Shown: positions 25,834 to 34,591 of the stretch, piece by piece
How positions within the stretch are numbered: the stretch's first letter is position 1
Layout of the letters: every line of letters starts with the position of its first letter
Assembly: GCA_017434025.1 (NCBI GenBank)
Contig: JAFRGC010000010.1
Location: forward strand, 1 to 64,000
DNA length: 64,000 nt
Source: Mogibacterium sp.
GTDB taxonomy: Bacteria; Bacillota; Clostridia; Peptostreptococcales; Anaerovoracaceae
Reading direction: 5' to 3'
The notes under the pieces: generated by a model
What the model was told of the DNA's origin: nothing
Seen by the model: only the letters and a program-made list of their open reading frames with translations
The model's database searches: none
Translations under genes and position numbers: made by a program

Positions 25834-28176
25834 ATGGCAGGAGAATGGAGACAGACAGCCTGTAATTTCTGCGGAGTAAGGTGCGGCTTCGAGATGCTCG
25901 TTGAAGACAATAAGGTCGTCGATATGCGTCCGAGCAGGCACGGTCACGGATCAGATTTTCCGGAGCCTTACTGCTGCAGGAAAGGCCGTTCAACCAAGTA
26001 TTTCCAGGATCATCCGGGCAGACTGAACCATCCGCTGAAGAAAGTGAACGGGGAGTTCGTACAGATCAGCTGGGAGCAGGCTTACCGTGAGATCGGAGGA
26101 AAACTTAGAGGAATAATAGATAAATACGGACCGAAGTCATTCGCGATCTGCGATATGGGGCTTGCAGGTGACCAGTCAGATGCCGCAATCATCCAGGCAA
26201 CGTTCAATGCTGTGGGCGGACAGTATATGTACAGCCCGATCGGGATCGAATTTGCCGGTAACTGGTGGAGCCACGGACGTATCTGCGGACACCAGGGAAT
26301 GGTGTGCGAAGCGGATGAAGAGAAGATAGATATCATGATCTTCTGGGGATCCAATTCTTATGTTTCCCACCAGATCGTTAACGCGAGAACGGTGATAAGA
26401 GAAAGATCCGAAAGGCCTGATCAGATGGTGATCGTCGTTGACCCGAGACTAAGTGAGACAGCAAGGATGTCGGATCTTCATATCCATCCGAAGCCGGGTT
26501 ACGATGCGTTGATGATCCGCGCGATGATCAGTCTCATAATCGACAAAGGCTGGCAGGATCAGGCTTTCCTCGACAAGTACTGCACAGGCTGGGAACAGGC
26601 TAAGGCAGCCTGGTATGACGGCTTCGACTACAGAGAAGCGTTCGACCTGTGCGGAGTCCCGTATGAGCAGATGGAAGACTTCTGCCACCTGCTGTCGCAC
26701 AATGTCTGGGGTGTACATCAGGACCTCGGTCTGTTCTGTGGCAGACACAGCACACTCAACAGCTATTTCATGTATGAGCTGATGGCGGTGACGGGATGCC
26801 TCGAACTCAAGGGGAACAAAACCATGGATTCGCTGGTCAGATTTGCGAATGACGGAGATGAGACGACCAACAAGAACATGTGGCGCACCGTCGAGACAGG
26901 CAGGATGCAGGTAGCGAACTCATATCCTCCGGCGGTATTGTCGGATGAGATCCTGTCAGATCACCCGGAACATATCCGCGCAATGTATGTCGCCAAAGCA
27001 AATCCCGCCAGGTCGTACCCTGACTCTAACAGGTTAGAGCCGGCTCTGGACAAGCTCGATCTTCTCGTAGTCACGGAAATAGTCATGACAGAGACAGCAA
27101 GGCACGCGGATTACGTGCTTCCGGGCAAAACCGGATTCGAGGAGTACCAGTGGACGATTTTCCAGGGCAATCCGCAGTTCATCGCGTGCAGGCTCAAGCA
27201 CCCGATCCTCGATCAGATCGAGGAGCGTGAAGCTTCCTCCAACATCCTGCTCGAGATCATGAGAGCGGCGGGCTACGTTCCGGAAATGCCGGAGAAGATA
27301 TACAAGGCAGCAGAAAAGTCCGTTGAGGAAAGGGATGTCTTGGTCTTCATGAAGGCGTTCCTGCCGTGGTTCCTCGCTCATCCAAAATATAAGAATTATA
27401 TGAATCTGCTGGTCGCTGACGCTCTGTCGAGACCTCTTGACGGCAAGTCGGTGTCTTCGGCGATGTTCCGCGCGGCAGCCATGATCTCGCCGCTCGCGTC
27501 GCTTGGCTATTGCGAGAGAGCCGGTTTTGCGCCTAAGGACAAGTACAAATGGATGCTCAAAACCCCGCTCAAGCCTCTCGCACAGATGTCGATGATGGAC
27601 AACGTTTTCTGGGCGATGTGGGATTCGCCGCTTGACGTCATAATCGGCTACCCTGACCCAGACCCTGAGAAGCAGATGAAGAATGTCATCACGACCAAGG
27701 ACGGCAAGATCCATCTCTTCGACGAGACCGCAGACAAGTTCATCAGGGAACTTATCACGGTCGAGAAGGAAAGGGCGGCCACAGCTCCAACGGAAGAGTA
27801 CCCGGACCTCATGTCCAGCGGGCTCCACTCGGACGACGGCGACAACAACACGATGCGCAACAACGATACATATAAATACAGAAAGCCGTACAAGCTCTTC
27901 ATGAGTCCTGTCGAGGCTGAGAAGAAGGGCATCAAGGACGGCGAGACGGTCCGCGTTTCGACGAAGGCCGGCCAGCTGGATATCCCGGTTGAGTACGAAT
28001 GGAAGATGGCTGAGGGCTACTGCATGATGCCGCACCACATGGGACTCAAGAACGACCATCAGCCTCTGTACGGCGATACCGCCAACAGGATCATGAGCCA
28101 CGAGGACTACGATGAGATCACATCAGATCCGCTCATCAGATACGTCCCGTGCAGGATCGATAAGATCGAAGCGTAG
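25834..28176 (+). CDS. Molybdopterin oxidoreductase A (DMSO reductase family)
   Basis: A 780-residue cytoplasmic-type enzyme without a Tat signal. The N-terminal [4Fe-4S] ligands are C10, C13, C17 and C47 (CNFCGVRC ... YCCRKGR). Molybdopterin domains follow, with VVDPRLSETARMSDLHI, VTEIVMTETARHADYVLPGKTGFEE and the C-terminal MxPHHMG pterin-binding part. No in-frame TGA is present, so it is not a selenoprotein. At the usual metal-ligand region it reads YMYSPIG (Ser134) with a nearby GRICG (Cys151). It could be a formate dehydrogenase, a hydroxytransferase or a reductive dehydroxylase type; the substrate is unknown. It is convergent with regulator B, four bases apart. Confidence 0.87.
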   Translation: MAGEWRQTACNFCGVRCGFEMLVEDNKVVDMRPSRHGHGSDFPEPYCCRKGRSTKYFQDHPGRLNHPLKKVNGEFVQISWEQAYREIGGKLRGIIDKYGPKSFAICDMGLAGDQSDAAIIQATFNAVGGQYMYSPIGIEFAGNWWSHGRICGHQGMVCEADEEKIDIMIFWGSNSYVSHQIVNARTVIRERSERPDQMVIVVDPRLSETARMSDLHIHPKPGYDALMIRAMISLIIDKGWQDQAFLDKYCTGWEQAKAAWYDGFDYREAFDLCGVPYEQMEDFCHLLSHNVWGVHQDLGLFCGRHSTLNSYFMYELMAVTGCLELKGNKTMDSLVRFANDGDETTNKNMWRTVETGRMQVANSYPPAVLSDEILSDHPEHIRAMYVAKANPARSYPDSNRLEPALDKLDLLVVTEIVMTETARHADYVLPGKTGFEEYQWTIFQGNPQFIACRLKHPILDQIEEREASSNILLEIMRAAGYVPEMPEKIYKAAEKSVEERDVLVFMKAFLPWFLAHPKYKNYMNLLVADALSRPLDGKSVSSAMFRAAAMISPLASLGYCERAGFAPKDKYKWMLKTPLKPLAQMSMMDNVFWAMWDSPLDVIIGYPDPDPEKQMKNVITTKDGKIHLFDETADKFIRELITVEKERAATAPTEEYPDLMSSGLHSDDGDNNTMRNNDTYKYRKPYKLFMSPVEAEKKGIKDGETVRVSTKAGQLDIPVEYEWKMAEGYCMMPHHMGLKNDHQPLYGDTANRIMSHEDYDEITSDPLIRYVPCRIDKIEA

Positions 28177-28179
28177 GCT

Positions 28180-28770
28180 CTACCACTCTCCGCTGTCGAT
28201 CTTGTGCTGGGCATACTCGGTGCGGGGTCTGCCTGTGGCAGCTTCATACACCCACCTGCCATGCACTTTGAATGAGTCATGAGCAAAGGCAGAGAATTTC
28301 TCGGGAGACTGCACGAAGTCGTCATGAATCCATCTCTCGATGAGCTGGAACAGAACATCAAGGTCGTTGTAGATATAGAAGTGAACTGTATCCTGTATAT
28401 CTTCGGTGATAGGATAGTCGCGGCACATGTAAGGGAACAGCAGCTTTTTGGTTTCTTCCCAGAACCCGTTCTGACCCTTTACGCCGATAGCGTGGCTGAA
28501 GAATGACTTTTCAGAATAGATCTGAAGACACACTTTGGCAAAGATGCTCCAAAAGGTGTCATCATCGCGGATATCGATCTTTGAGAAGAAGCACTCGAAA
28601 TATGTAGCCGCCAGGATGTCGTATTTATCAGAGAAATATCTGTAGAATGTCCTTCGGCTCACGTGGGCCATCGAACATATATCTTCAATGGATATCCTGG
28701 AGAAAGGGTTCTCTCTGACAAGCTTGTTCATGCACTTGATCAGAGTTTTGCGGGTGGCCTCGTTAGACAT
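28180..28770 (-). CDS. TetR/AcrR-family regulator B
   Basis: A 196-residue paralogue of regulator A (HTH: ISIEDICSMAHVSRRTFYRYFSDKYDIL; shared ECFFSKIDI and VKGQNGFWEE). GGAGGG lies just before the ATG at 28770. It ends 3 bases from the stop of molybdoenzyme A and is divergent from molybdoenzyme B, so the pair repeats the regulator-enzyme layout next door. The region between it and molybdoenzyme B is dense in TGGCACA/TGTGACA half-sites. Confidence 0.88.
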   Translation of the reverse strand: MSNEATRKTLIKCMNKLVRENPFSRISIEDICSMAHVSRRTFYRYFSDKYDILAATYFECFFSKIDIRDDDTFWSIFAKVCLQIYSEKSFFSHAIGVKGQNGFWEETKKLLFPYMCRDYPITEDIQDTVHFYIYNDLDVLFQLIERWIHDDFVQSPEKFSAFAHDSFKVHGRWVYEAATGRPRTEYAQHKIDSGEW

Positions 28771-28801
28771 TTTTCCCTCCGTGTATATGCAGAAAATGCA
28801 A

Positions 28802-28853
28802 TGTCACAAATTGGCACAATGTGACACGATGGCACGTTGTGCAGTTCTGTGAC
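28802..28853. promoter_or_regulatory. Candidate operator cluster (TGTCACA / TGGCACA / TGTGACA)
   Basis: TGTCACA (28802-28808) and TGTGACA (28820-28826) form an inverted repeat around TGGCACAA (28812-28819). Another TGGCAC starts at 28830, TTGTGC at 28838 and TGTGAC at 28848. The cluster lies 30-80 bases upstream of regulator B and matches the motif at 25669. Confidence 0.55.
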
Positions 28854-28881
28854 GAGTGATTACATCTCAAATTCTATACAA

Positions 28882-28895
28882 TTTAACTGGTTAAA
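28882..28895. promoter_or_regulatory. 14-bp palindrome upstream of molybdoenzyme B
   Basis: TTTAACTGGTTAAA is a perfect palindrome apart from its TG centre, located 103 bases before the enzyme start and just after a TATACA -10-like sequence (28875-28880). A second regulator might bind here. Its half-sites are the opposite way round from a clostridial Rex site. Confidence 0.35.
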
Positions 28896-28997
28896 CAAAT
28901 TGTAGCTCTTTTGGTTCATCATTTGAAGCGATGCAACCAAAAACACGCATTCAAAGTATTTACCTGATTGGATTGCATATGAAAGGAGATGAATGTA

Positions 28998-31361
28998 ATG
29001 GGAGAGTGGAAGAAAAGCGGTTGTCCGTTCTGTTCACTGAACTGCACGCTTGAGGTGCTGGTGGAGAACGATAGGATCGTTGATGTAAGACCTAATCCGG
29101 ACAGCGTCAAGGAGCCGGGCGGATACTGCTGCAGAAAGGGCAGGAGCGTTAAGTATTTTCAGGATAACCCTGAGAGGATCGAGCATCCTCTTAAGAGAGT
29201 CGGAGATCATTTCGAGGAGATCAGCTGGGAGCAGGCCTTTAAAGAAATCGGTGAAAAGGGCAAAGCCATATTCGACAAATACGGGCCTAAGTCTTTTGCT
29301 TCCATCGGATTCGGTACTGCCAGCAGCGCAACGCCGGCTGTAGCCCTCCAGGGTCTCATGCAGGCTACCGGAGCGCAGTACATGTACAATCCGATCGGAT
29401 TCGAGTTTATGGGACTGTACTGGTCACTCGGCAGGATCAACGGCAACCAGAACATGATGCCTGAACCTGAAGAGAAGAACATCGACGTGATTATTTACTG
29501 GGGCGCTAACTCCTACGTATCCAACCACTTTATCCCTGCGCACAGATCCTTCATAAGGGAGATGTCAGAGAACGAGGGCAAAATGGTAATCACGGTGGAC
29601 CCGAGACTCAGCGAGACAGCCAGGATGTCGGACATGCACATCATGCCTCGTAACGGCAGTGATGTGATCTTCATCAGAGGCCTCATAGCTTTGATCCTTG
29701 CGAAAGGCTGGGAGGACAAGGAGTATCTGAACAAGTACTGCAGCGACTGGGACAGAGCCAGAAAATGGTTCGAAGGCTTCGACTATAAGGAAGCGTTCAA
29801 AGTCGCAAGAGTACCTTATGACCAGGCAGAAGAATTTGCGAAGATCCTGACCACCAAGAGGTGGGGATGCCACTCAGAGCTCGGCATGATCTGCGGCAAG
29901 AACAACACGATGAACAGCTATATGCTGCTTTGCCTGATGGCCGTTACTGGCAACTACATTGTCAAGGGCAATGTGATGCTCGACGGAGTCATGCACGGAG
30001 CACCGACGCCGGACGAGAGAGACCCTAACGTGTGGCGCCTCGAAGAGACCGGCAGATTCCCTGTTCAGGGTGTATATCCGGACGCGTATTTTGCCGACGA
30101 ATGCCTGAGCGAGAAGGAGTCGCGTCACAGATTCGTGATCATCGACCGCAGCAACCCTGTAAGAAGCTTCCCGGATACGGCAAGGATAGAGAAGGCGCTC
30201 GATAATCTCGACCTGCTCGTTGTAGTAGAGATCGCGATGTCAGAGACCGCTAAGCACGCCGACTACGTGCTTCCGGGCAAGACTGGCTTCGAGACACACG
30301 AGTTCAGCTATTTCCTGCTGACTCACCCTGAAGTCACATGGTTCGTAAGACATCCTGTTATCGGCCAGATCGGCGAGCGCAAGGAAGACCCTGAAATTAT
30401 TCTTGAGATCGCAAGAGCCATGGGGCTGGTACCTGAGGTTCCTGAGAAGATAATCAAGGCTGCTGAGAAGTCATGCAGGAAGAAAGACATTGCGGGTTTC
30501 ATGATGACATTCCAGCCATGGCTCGGCAAACATCCTGAATACGCGGGCAGCATGCTCCTGATGCTTCTGGATGTTCTCGCAAGACCTGAATGCCTGGGCT
30601 CGGTAGCAAGAGCTGCAGTCAGAATGATCGCGGCAATCGACTATCTGCCTAACCTCGGCATCCCTCAGAAGCAGGGATTCAAGGCTCCGCTGAAATACAA
30701 GATGTTCAAGTACATCAAGTCCTTCAAGGTGCTCTACGACATGTCTATCATGGATCAGGTATTCTGGGCGGCCGACGCAGATCCTAACGGAGTCCTCATA
30801 GGCTACTCGGATTCAGATCCGGACAAGCTGGTTCATGATCATGTTTTCTATCCTGATCACAAAATCAGACTATTCACGGAAGAGATCGATGATGAACTGA
30901 AATTCTTCACACCGGAGCTTCAGGAAGAAGAGCTAACACTAGGCGATGAGTTCGACATGGTCATCTCGTCCGGAAACCACAAGGACAGCGGCTTTGACAA
31001 CAGCATGAGAAATCCTGACACATATAAATTCAGACGTCCGTACACTCTGGAAATGAATCCGGAAGATGCCACGGAAAGAGGCATCAGCGAGGGAGACATC
31101 GTCAGAGTAGTTACAAGAGGCGGAGAGCTTTCAGCACCGGCTGAGATCAATTACAAAGTAAACAGAGGCTACGCCATGATCCCGCACCACTTCGGATATG
31201 ATTCGACAAGGTACGGCAGATACGGCGAATCCTCCAACAATATAACAAGTTTCGCAGAAACAGATAAGCTTACCGGAGACCCTGAGATCAGGTATGTACC
31301 AGGAAGAGTAGAGAAGGCAGTACCTGGCAGATCCGGCAAAGGAGGGAGAAAAAATGCGTAA
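28998..31361 (+). CDS. Molybdopterin oxidoreductase B (DMSO reductase family)
   Basis: A 787-residue paralogue of enzyme A with the same layout: [4Fe-4S] ligands C9, C12, C16 and C44, VVDPRLSETARMSDMHI-like VTVDPRLSETARMSDM, ADYVLPGKTGFE and IPHHFG. The ATG at 28998 is preferred to one three codons upstream because AGGAG abuts the latter. At the usual metal-ligand region it reads YMYNPIG (Asn131), and the GRICG of enzyme A is GRING (Asn148). It overlaps the NuoE-like gene by 8 bases, so it is probably the catalytic subunit of a complex with the three following electron-transfer subunits. Confidence 0.88.
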   Translation: MGEWKKSGCPFCSLNCTLEVLVENDRIVDVRPNPDSVKEPGGYCCRKGRSVKYFQDNPERIEHPLKRVGDHFEEISWEQAFKEIGEKGKAIFDKYGPKSFASIGFGTASSATPAVALQGLMQATGAQYMYNPIGFEFMGLYWSLGRINGNQNMMPEPEEKNIDVIIYWGANSYVSNHFIPAHRSFIREMSENEGKMVITVDPRLSETARMSDMHIMPRNGSDVIFIRGLIALILAKGWEDKEYLNKYCSDWDRARKWFEGFDYKEAFKVARVPYDQAEEFAKILTTKRWGCHSELGMICGKNNTMNSYMLLCLMAVTGNYIVKGNVMLDGVMHGAPTPDERDPNVWRLEETGRFPVQGVYPDAYFADECLSEKESRHRFVIIDRSNPVRSFPDTARIEKALDNLDLLVVVEIAMSETAKHADYVLPGKTGFETHEFSYFLLTHPEVTWFVRHPVIGQIGERKEDPEIILEIARAMGLVPEVPEKIIKAAEKSCRKKDIAGFMMTFQPWLGKHPEYAGSMLLMLLDVLARPECLGSVARAAVRMIAAIDYLPNLGIPQKQGFKAPLKYKMFKYIKSFKVLYDMSIMDQVFWAADADPNGVLIGYSDSDPDKLVHDHVFYPDHKIRLFTEEIDDELKFFTPELQEEELTLGDEFDMVISSGNHKDSGFDNSMRNPDTYKFRRPYTLEMNPEDATERGISEGDIVRVVTRGGELSAPAEINYKVNRGYAMIPHHFGYDSTRYGRYGESSNNITSFAETDKLTGDPEIRYVPGRVEKAVPGRSGKGGRKNA

Positions 31362-31809
31362 TAATAAAGCAGCAGCAGATATCCTGGATGCACTGAAAGC
31401 AGCTCAGGCAGGCAAAGGATATCTCTCGGACGAGGACATCTGCGCAGTAGCTGCAGAATACGGCAGATACCCATCGGAAGTATACGAGACAGCAACGTTC
31501 TACACGATGCTTCATGTAGGCGGCAAAGCAGAGCATGTGATCGAAGTCTGTGGAAGCACCTGCTGTGACGCAGCCAAAGCAGCATCACTCGTAGCTACAC
31601 TGGAGAAGGAGCTCGGTCTCAAGGAGACAGGGGACGGTTCTCTGTCTCCTGGTGGAGCTAAGTGCACAGCGGACGGCAAGTGGATGCTGAGAAGATGCGA
31701 ATGCCTCGGCAGATGCGATACAGCGCCTAACGCTATGGTGGACGGCGTGCTGGTAACAGACGCAACAGCAGAAGGCATCATCGAGTGCATCAGAAAGGCA
31801 GGGAAGTGA
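31354..31809 (+). CDS. NuoE/HydC-like [2Fe-2S] subunit
   Basis: A 151-residue thioredoxin-fold [2Fe-2S] protein of the NADH dehydrogenase 24-kDa type. Ligand cysteines appear in EVCGSTCC and, ~40 residues later, CECLGRCDTAPNAM. YPSEVYETATFYTML is typical of the family. It should pass electrons between the NuoF-like flavin site and the rest of the complex. It overlaps molybdoenzyme B by 8 bases. A palindromic repeat (31622-31650) is embedded in frame between the two cysteine pairs and encodes KETGDGSLSPGG, a likely surface-loop insertion. Confidence 0.9.
   Translation: MRNNKAAADILDALKAAQAGKGYLSDEDICAVAAEYGRYPSEVYETATFYTMLHVGGKAEHVIEVCGSTCCDAAKAASLVATLEKELGLKETGDGSLSPGGAKCTADGKWMLRRCECLGRCDTAPNAMVDGVLVTDATAEGIIECIRKAGK
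31622..31650. repeat. REP-like palindrome inside the NuoE-like gene
   Basis: AGGAGACAG (31622-31630) and CTGTCTCCT (31642-31650) are perfect 9-bp inverted arms around GGGACGGTTCT. Twenty consecutive bases (31623-31642) are identical to 37825-37844 in an intergenic region. It lies in frame and adds about ten residues. Confidence 0.7.
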
Positions 31810-31811
31810 TC

Positions 31812-33059
31812 ATGGCAGCTAAAGAAGTAAGAATAACCCTGCGCAACGCGGGAAAGATCAATCCTGAATCGATCGAGGATTACATCAAGGCCGGCGGATA
31901 CGAAGCTCTCGCTAAGGCTAGGACCATAGACAGAGACAAGCTGATCGACGACATCGAGGGCACCGGCAAGCTGAGAGGCCGCGGCGGTGCGGGCTTCAAG
32001 ACCGGTTTCAAGTGGAAAGCAGCATCCGAGACTCCAAGTGATGTGAAGTAAGTAGTCTGCAACGCAGATGAGGGCGAGCCGGGAACATTCAAGGACCGCA
32101 CCATCATCGAGAACGATCCTCATACACTAATCGAAGGAATGCTGATCTGCGCATACGCGATCCAGGCAGCAGAGTGCCTCATCTATGTAAGAGGTGAATA
32201 CACACACTGCATCGAGCTCCTTAAGAAGGCAGCTGCAGATGCAGAGGTTAAGGGCTTCACAGACGGAGTCAAAGTAACAGTCGTAGGCGGAGCCGGATCA
32301 TATGTATGCGGCGAGGAGACAACACTTCTCACATCCCTCGAGGGACAGAGAGGCGAGCCAAGACTCAAGCCTCCATTCCCGACAGTAGCGGGCTACCTCG
32401 GTAAGCCGACCGTAGTCAATAACGTTGAGACATTCGCGACAGTTCCGGTCATCGTAGACAAAGGCGCTGACTGGTTCGGAAGCATCGGAGCACCTGAGTA
32501 TCCAGGAACCAAACTCTTCTCAGTCGCAGGCGACGTCAAGACCAAAGGCGTTTTCGAGATGCCTACAGACGCGACTTTGAGGGACCTCATCGAAGGACTC
32601 TGCGGAGGAGTGACAGAAGGACATAAGATCAAAGCGATCCAGATGGGCGGCGGCTCATGCGGCTTCATCACAGAGAAGGATCTCGATACACCGCTCGATT
32701 TCGAATCGATGAGAGCGATCGGCGCGGCGCTCGGCTCGGGAGCCGTTTTGGTCCTCGACGAGACCCACAACATGGCGGAGTTCGTCAAGGGAACAGCTCA
32801 CTTCTTCGCACATGAGTCGTGCGGCAAGTGTGCACCGTGCAGAGAAGGAACATCAAGGCTCGAAGAGATCATGGCAGACATCCTCGCAGGAGGAGACCTT
32901 GACAAGGATAAGGCTATGATCGAAAAACTCAATGCGCTGATGAGCGACTCATGCTTCTGCCCGCTCGGACAGGGAGCATGCAACCCTATAGTATCCGCAA
33001 TGAAGCTCTTCCCTGAAGACTTCAAGGCGGCAAATGCAGCAGGAAAGAAGGAGGCATAG
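31812..33059 (+). pseudogene. NuoF/HydB-like NADH-binding subunit interrupted by an in-frame stop
   Basis: The reading frame encodes a 415-codon NuoF-type protein: RGRGGAGF near residue 57, GAGSYVCGEETTLLTSLEG (FMN/NADH loop) and C-terminal ESCGKCAPCREG plus a later CFCPLGQGACN for the N3-type [4Fe-4S] cluster. TAA at 32049-32051 interrupts it, exactly where the family has tyrosine in KYVVCNADEGEPGTF, so one base change from TAC or TAT explains it. The frame is otherwise intact, with no frameshift, and both neighbours look functional. It is either a recent nonsense mutation, a sequencing or assembly error, or suppressed in vivo. As written, only a 79-residue N-terminal peptide would form. Confidence 0.85.
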
Positions 33060-33061
33060 TG

Positions 33062-34501
33062 ATGGCTGAAGTAAGACTTACAATCAATGGCAAAGACTGC
33101 AAAGCCGAGAACGGAATGACCATCCTTGAGGCTGCAAGAGCAAACGATATACGTATCCCGACACTTTGCCACTTCGAAGGACTTGAGGGCAGGGCAAACT
33201 GCCGCATGTGTATCGTAGAGGTAGAAGGGATGAGGACATCCCAGCCGGCATGCGTCACAAAGATTCGCGAGGGCATGGTCGTACAGACTGAGACGGAGAA
33301 GCTGCAGGCAGCAAGAAAAGCTACGCTTGAGCTGATCATGGCGCACCACGCGGTAGACTGCCATCACTGCATGCGTATCGGATCAAGCAGTGAGCCGTCA
33401 CTCGACCCTAAATTCTGCGAGATGTGCTTCTGGTGCGACTGCGAGAGAGACGGATTCTGCGAGCTGCAGACACTGAACAGAGAGTACCACGTAGATGTTC
33501 TCCCATACATCCAGCATGAGGCTGATTATGAGAAGGACGAGTCCCTTGACAGCGTCATCCGCAATCCTAACAAGTGCATCAAGTGCAGACGTTGCGTCGA
33601 TGTATGCGGCAATGTCCAGACAGTACACAACCTGTCGATGGCAAACAGAGGCAGAGACATCATGGTCGTTCCTGAGCTGGGCAAGCCGATGGCAGAGAGT
33701 GCATGCGTACGCTGCGGACACTGCGTCGATGTATGCCCTGTAGGAGCTATCTACATGCAGGAGCATAAGGATGAGATGCTGTACATGGCACACTCATATG
33801 ATGTTGATGTAGCGGCACAGGTAAGTGCAGATGTACTTCCTGAGCTCGCTCAGCTCTACAAGGTTGACGAGAGCCAGATCAGCATGGGACAGGTAGTCGC
33901 AGCACTTCACAAGATCGGCGTAAAAACTGTTGTAAGTGATGAACATGCAAGGGCAACATCGGCTAAGCAGGCAGCAGAGGTCATAGAGAAGAAGGCCGGC
34001 AAGGAACCTGTCATCATCACAGACTCCAATGCTGTTAAGAACTTCGTAGACAGATATTTCCCGAAAATGAAAGACAAAATCGACTGCTATGACTCCGCGC
34101 AGACAAGCTTCTGCAAAAACGCTGCGGAGCTCGCGGGAGAGAAGCCGCTCAAGATCGTGAACATCACTAACATTAAGGAAGCAGGCGCTGAGGGCAAGGA
34201 GACCGGCAATGCCGACTATGTCATCAATGCAAGAGAGCTCTACAGGATCTTCCTGAGAACAGGCGGAGCGCCGCACAGAAAGAAAGCGCAGAGCTTCGAT
34301 AAGACATGGACTGACGGAGATCTTCCATACAAGGAACTTCTCGGCAGAAAAGCATGGAATCTTGAATCCGATCCTGAGGAAGTCGCAGTCCTGATCAACG
34401 GCAAGGCTTGCAAGTGCGCAGTAGCACACAACCTTGGACAGGTCAGAAAGCTCCTCGAAGGGGATTACAAAAACTACGATGTAGTAAGGCTTATGGCATA
34501 G
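33062..34501 (+). CDS. HydA/NuoG-like iron-sulfur subunit lacking the H-cluster
   Basis: About 479 residues. An N-terminal [2Fe-2S] domain has C36, C47, C50 and C64. A His-Cys3 [4Fe-4S] site has H96, C100, C103 and C133, with an insertion carrying C119, C122, C125 and C127. Two ferredoxin-type [4Fe-4S] sites are C172/175/178/182 and C215/218/221/225. The C-terminal ~230 residues follow the start of an [FeFe]-hydrogenase domain (VAAQVSADVLPEL, MGQVVAALHKIG), but the TSCCP motif is replaced by ITDSNA near 319-323, so no H-cluster can be held. It probably wires electrons between flavin and molybdoenzyme, as in formate dehydrogenase-linked HylABC complexes. A GTG three bases upstream is an alternative start. 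Confidence 0.88.
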   Translation: MAEVRLTINGKDCKAENGMTILEAARANDIRIPTLCHFEGLEGRANCRMCIVEVEGMRTSQPACVTKIREGMVVQTETEKLQAARKATLELIMAHHAVDCHHCMRIGSSSEPSLDPKFCEMCFWCDCERDGFCELQTLNREYHVDVLPYIQHEADYEKDESLDSVIRNPNKCIKCRRCVDVCGNVQTVHNLSMANRGRDIMVVPELGKPMAESACVRCGHCVDVCPVGAIYMQEHKDEMLYMAHSYDVDVAAQVSADVLPELAQLYKVDESQISMGQVVAALHKIGVKTVVSDEHARATSAKQAAEVIEKKAGKEPVIITDSNAVKNFVDRYFPKMKDKIDCYDSAQTSFCKNAAELAGEKPLKIVNITNIKEAGAEGKETGNADYVINARELYRIFLRTGGAPHRKKAQSFDKTWTDGDLPYKELLGRKAWNLESDPEEVAVLINGKACKCAVAHNLGQVRKLLEGDYKNYDVVRLMA

Positions 34502-34537
34502 CCACAAGGAGGGACCCACGAAGCGGGAGAATCCATT

Positions 34538-34591
34538 ATGGCACAATTGTCTGTATCTGTGTCCGTTTGGCACAGAGGCACACTCCTGTGA
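34538..34591 (+). CDS. Possible 17-codon leader peptide
   Basis: ATG at 34538, with GGGAGA about 8 bases upstream, opens a 17-codon frame (MAQLSVSVSVWHRGTLL) ending at TGA 34589-34591. It overlaps the TGGCACA half-sites, so the frame may be accidental. Confidence 0.2.
   Translation: MAQLSVSVSVWHRGTLL

Noticed and set aside
27034..28101. A 355-codon minus-strand frame opposite molybdoenzyme A
   Set aside because: Low-complexity Arg/His-rich translation typical of shadow frames, no ribosome site.
28882..28895. Rex operator
   Set aside because: The clostridial Rex site is GTTAA-n4-TTAAC; here the halves are in the reverse order with a 2-base centre.
25834..31361. Selenocysteine in the molybdoenzymes
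   Set aside because: No in-frame TGA in either gene, and no SECIS-like need.
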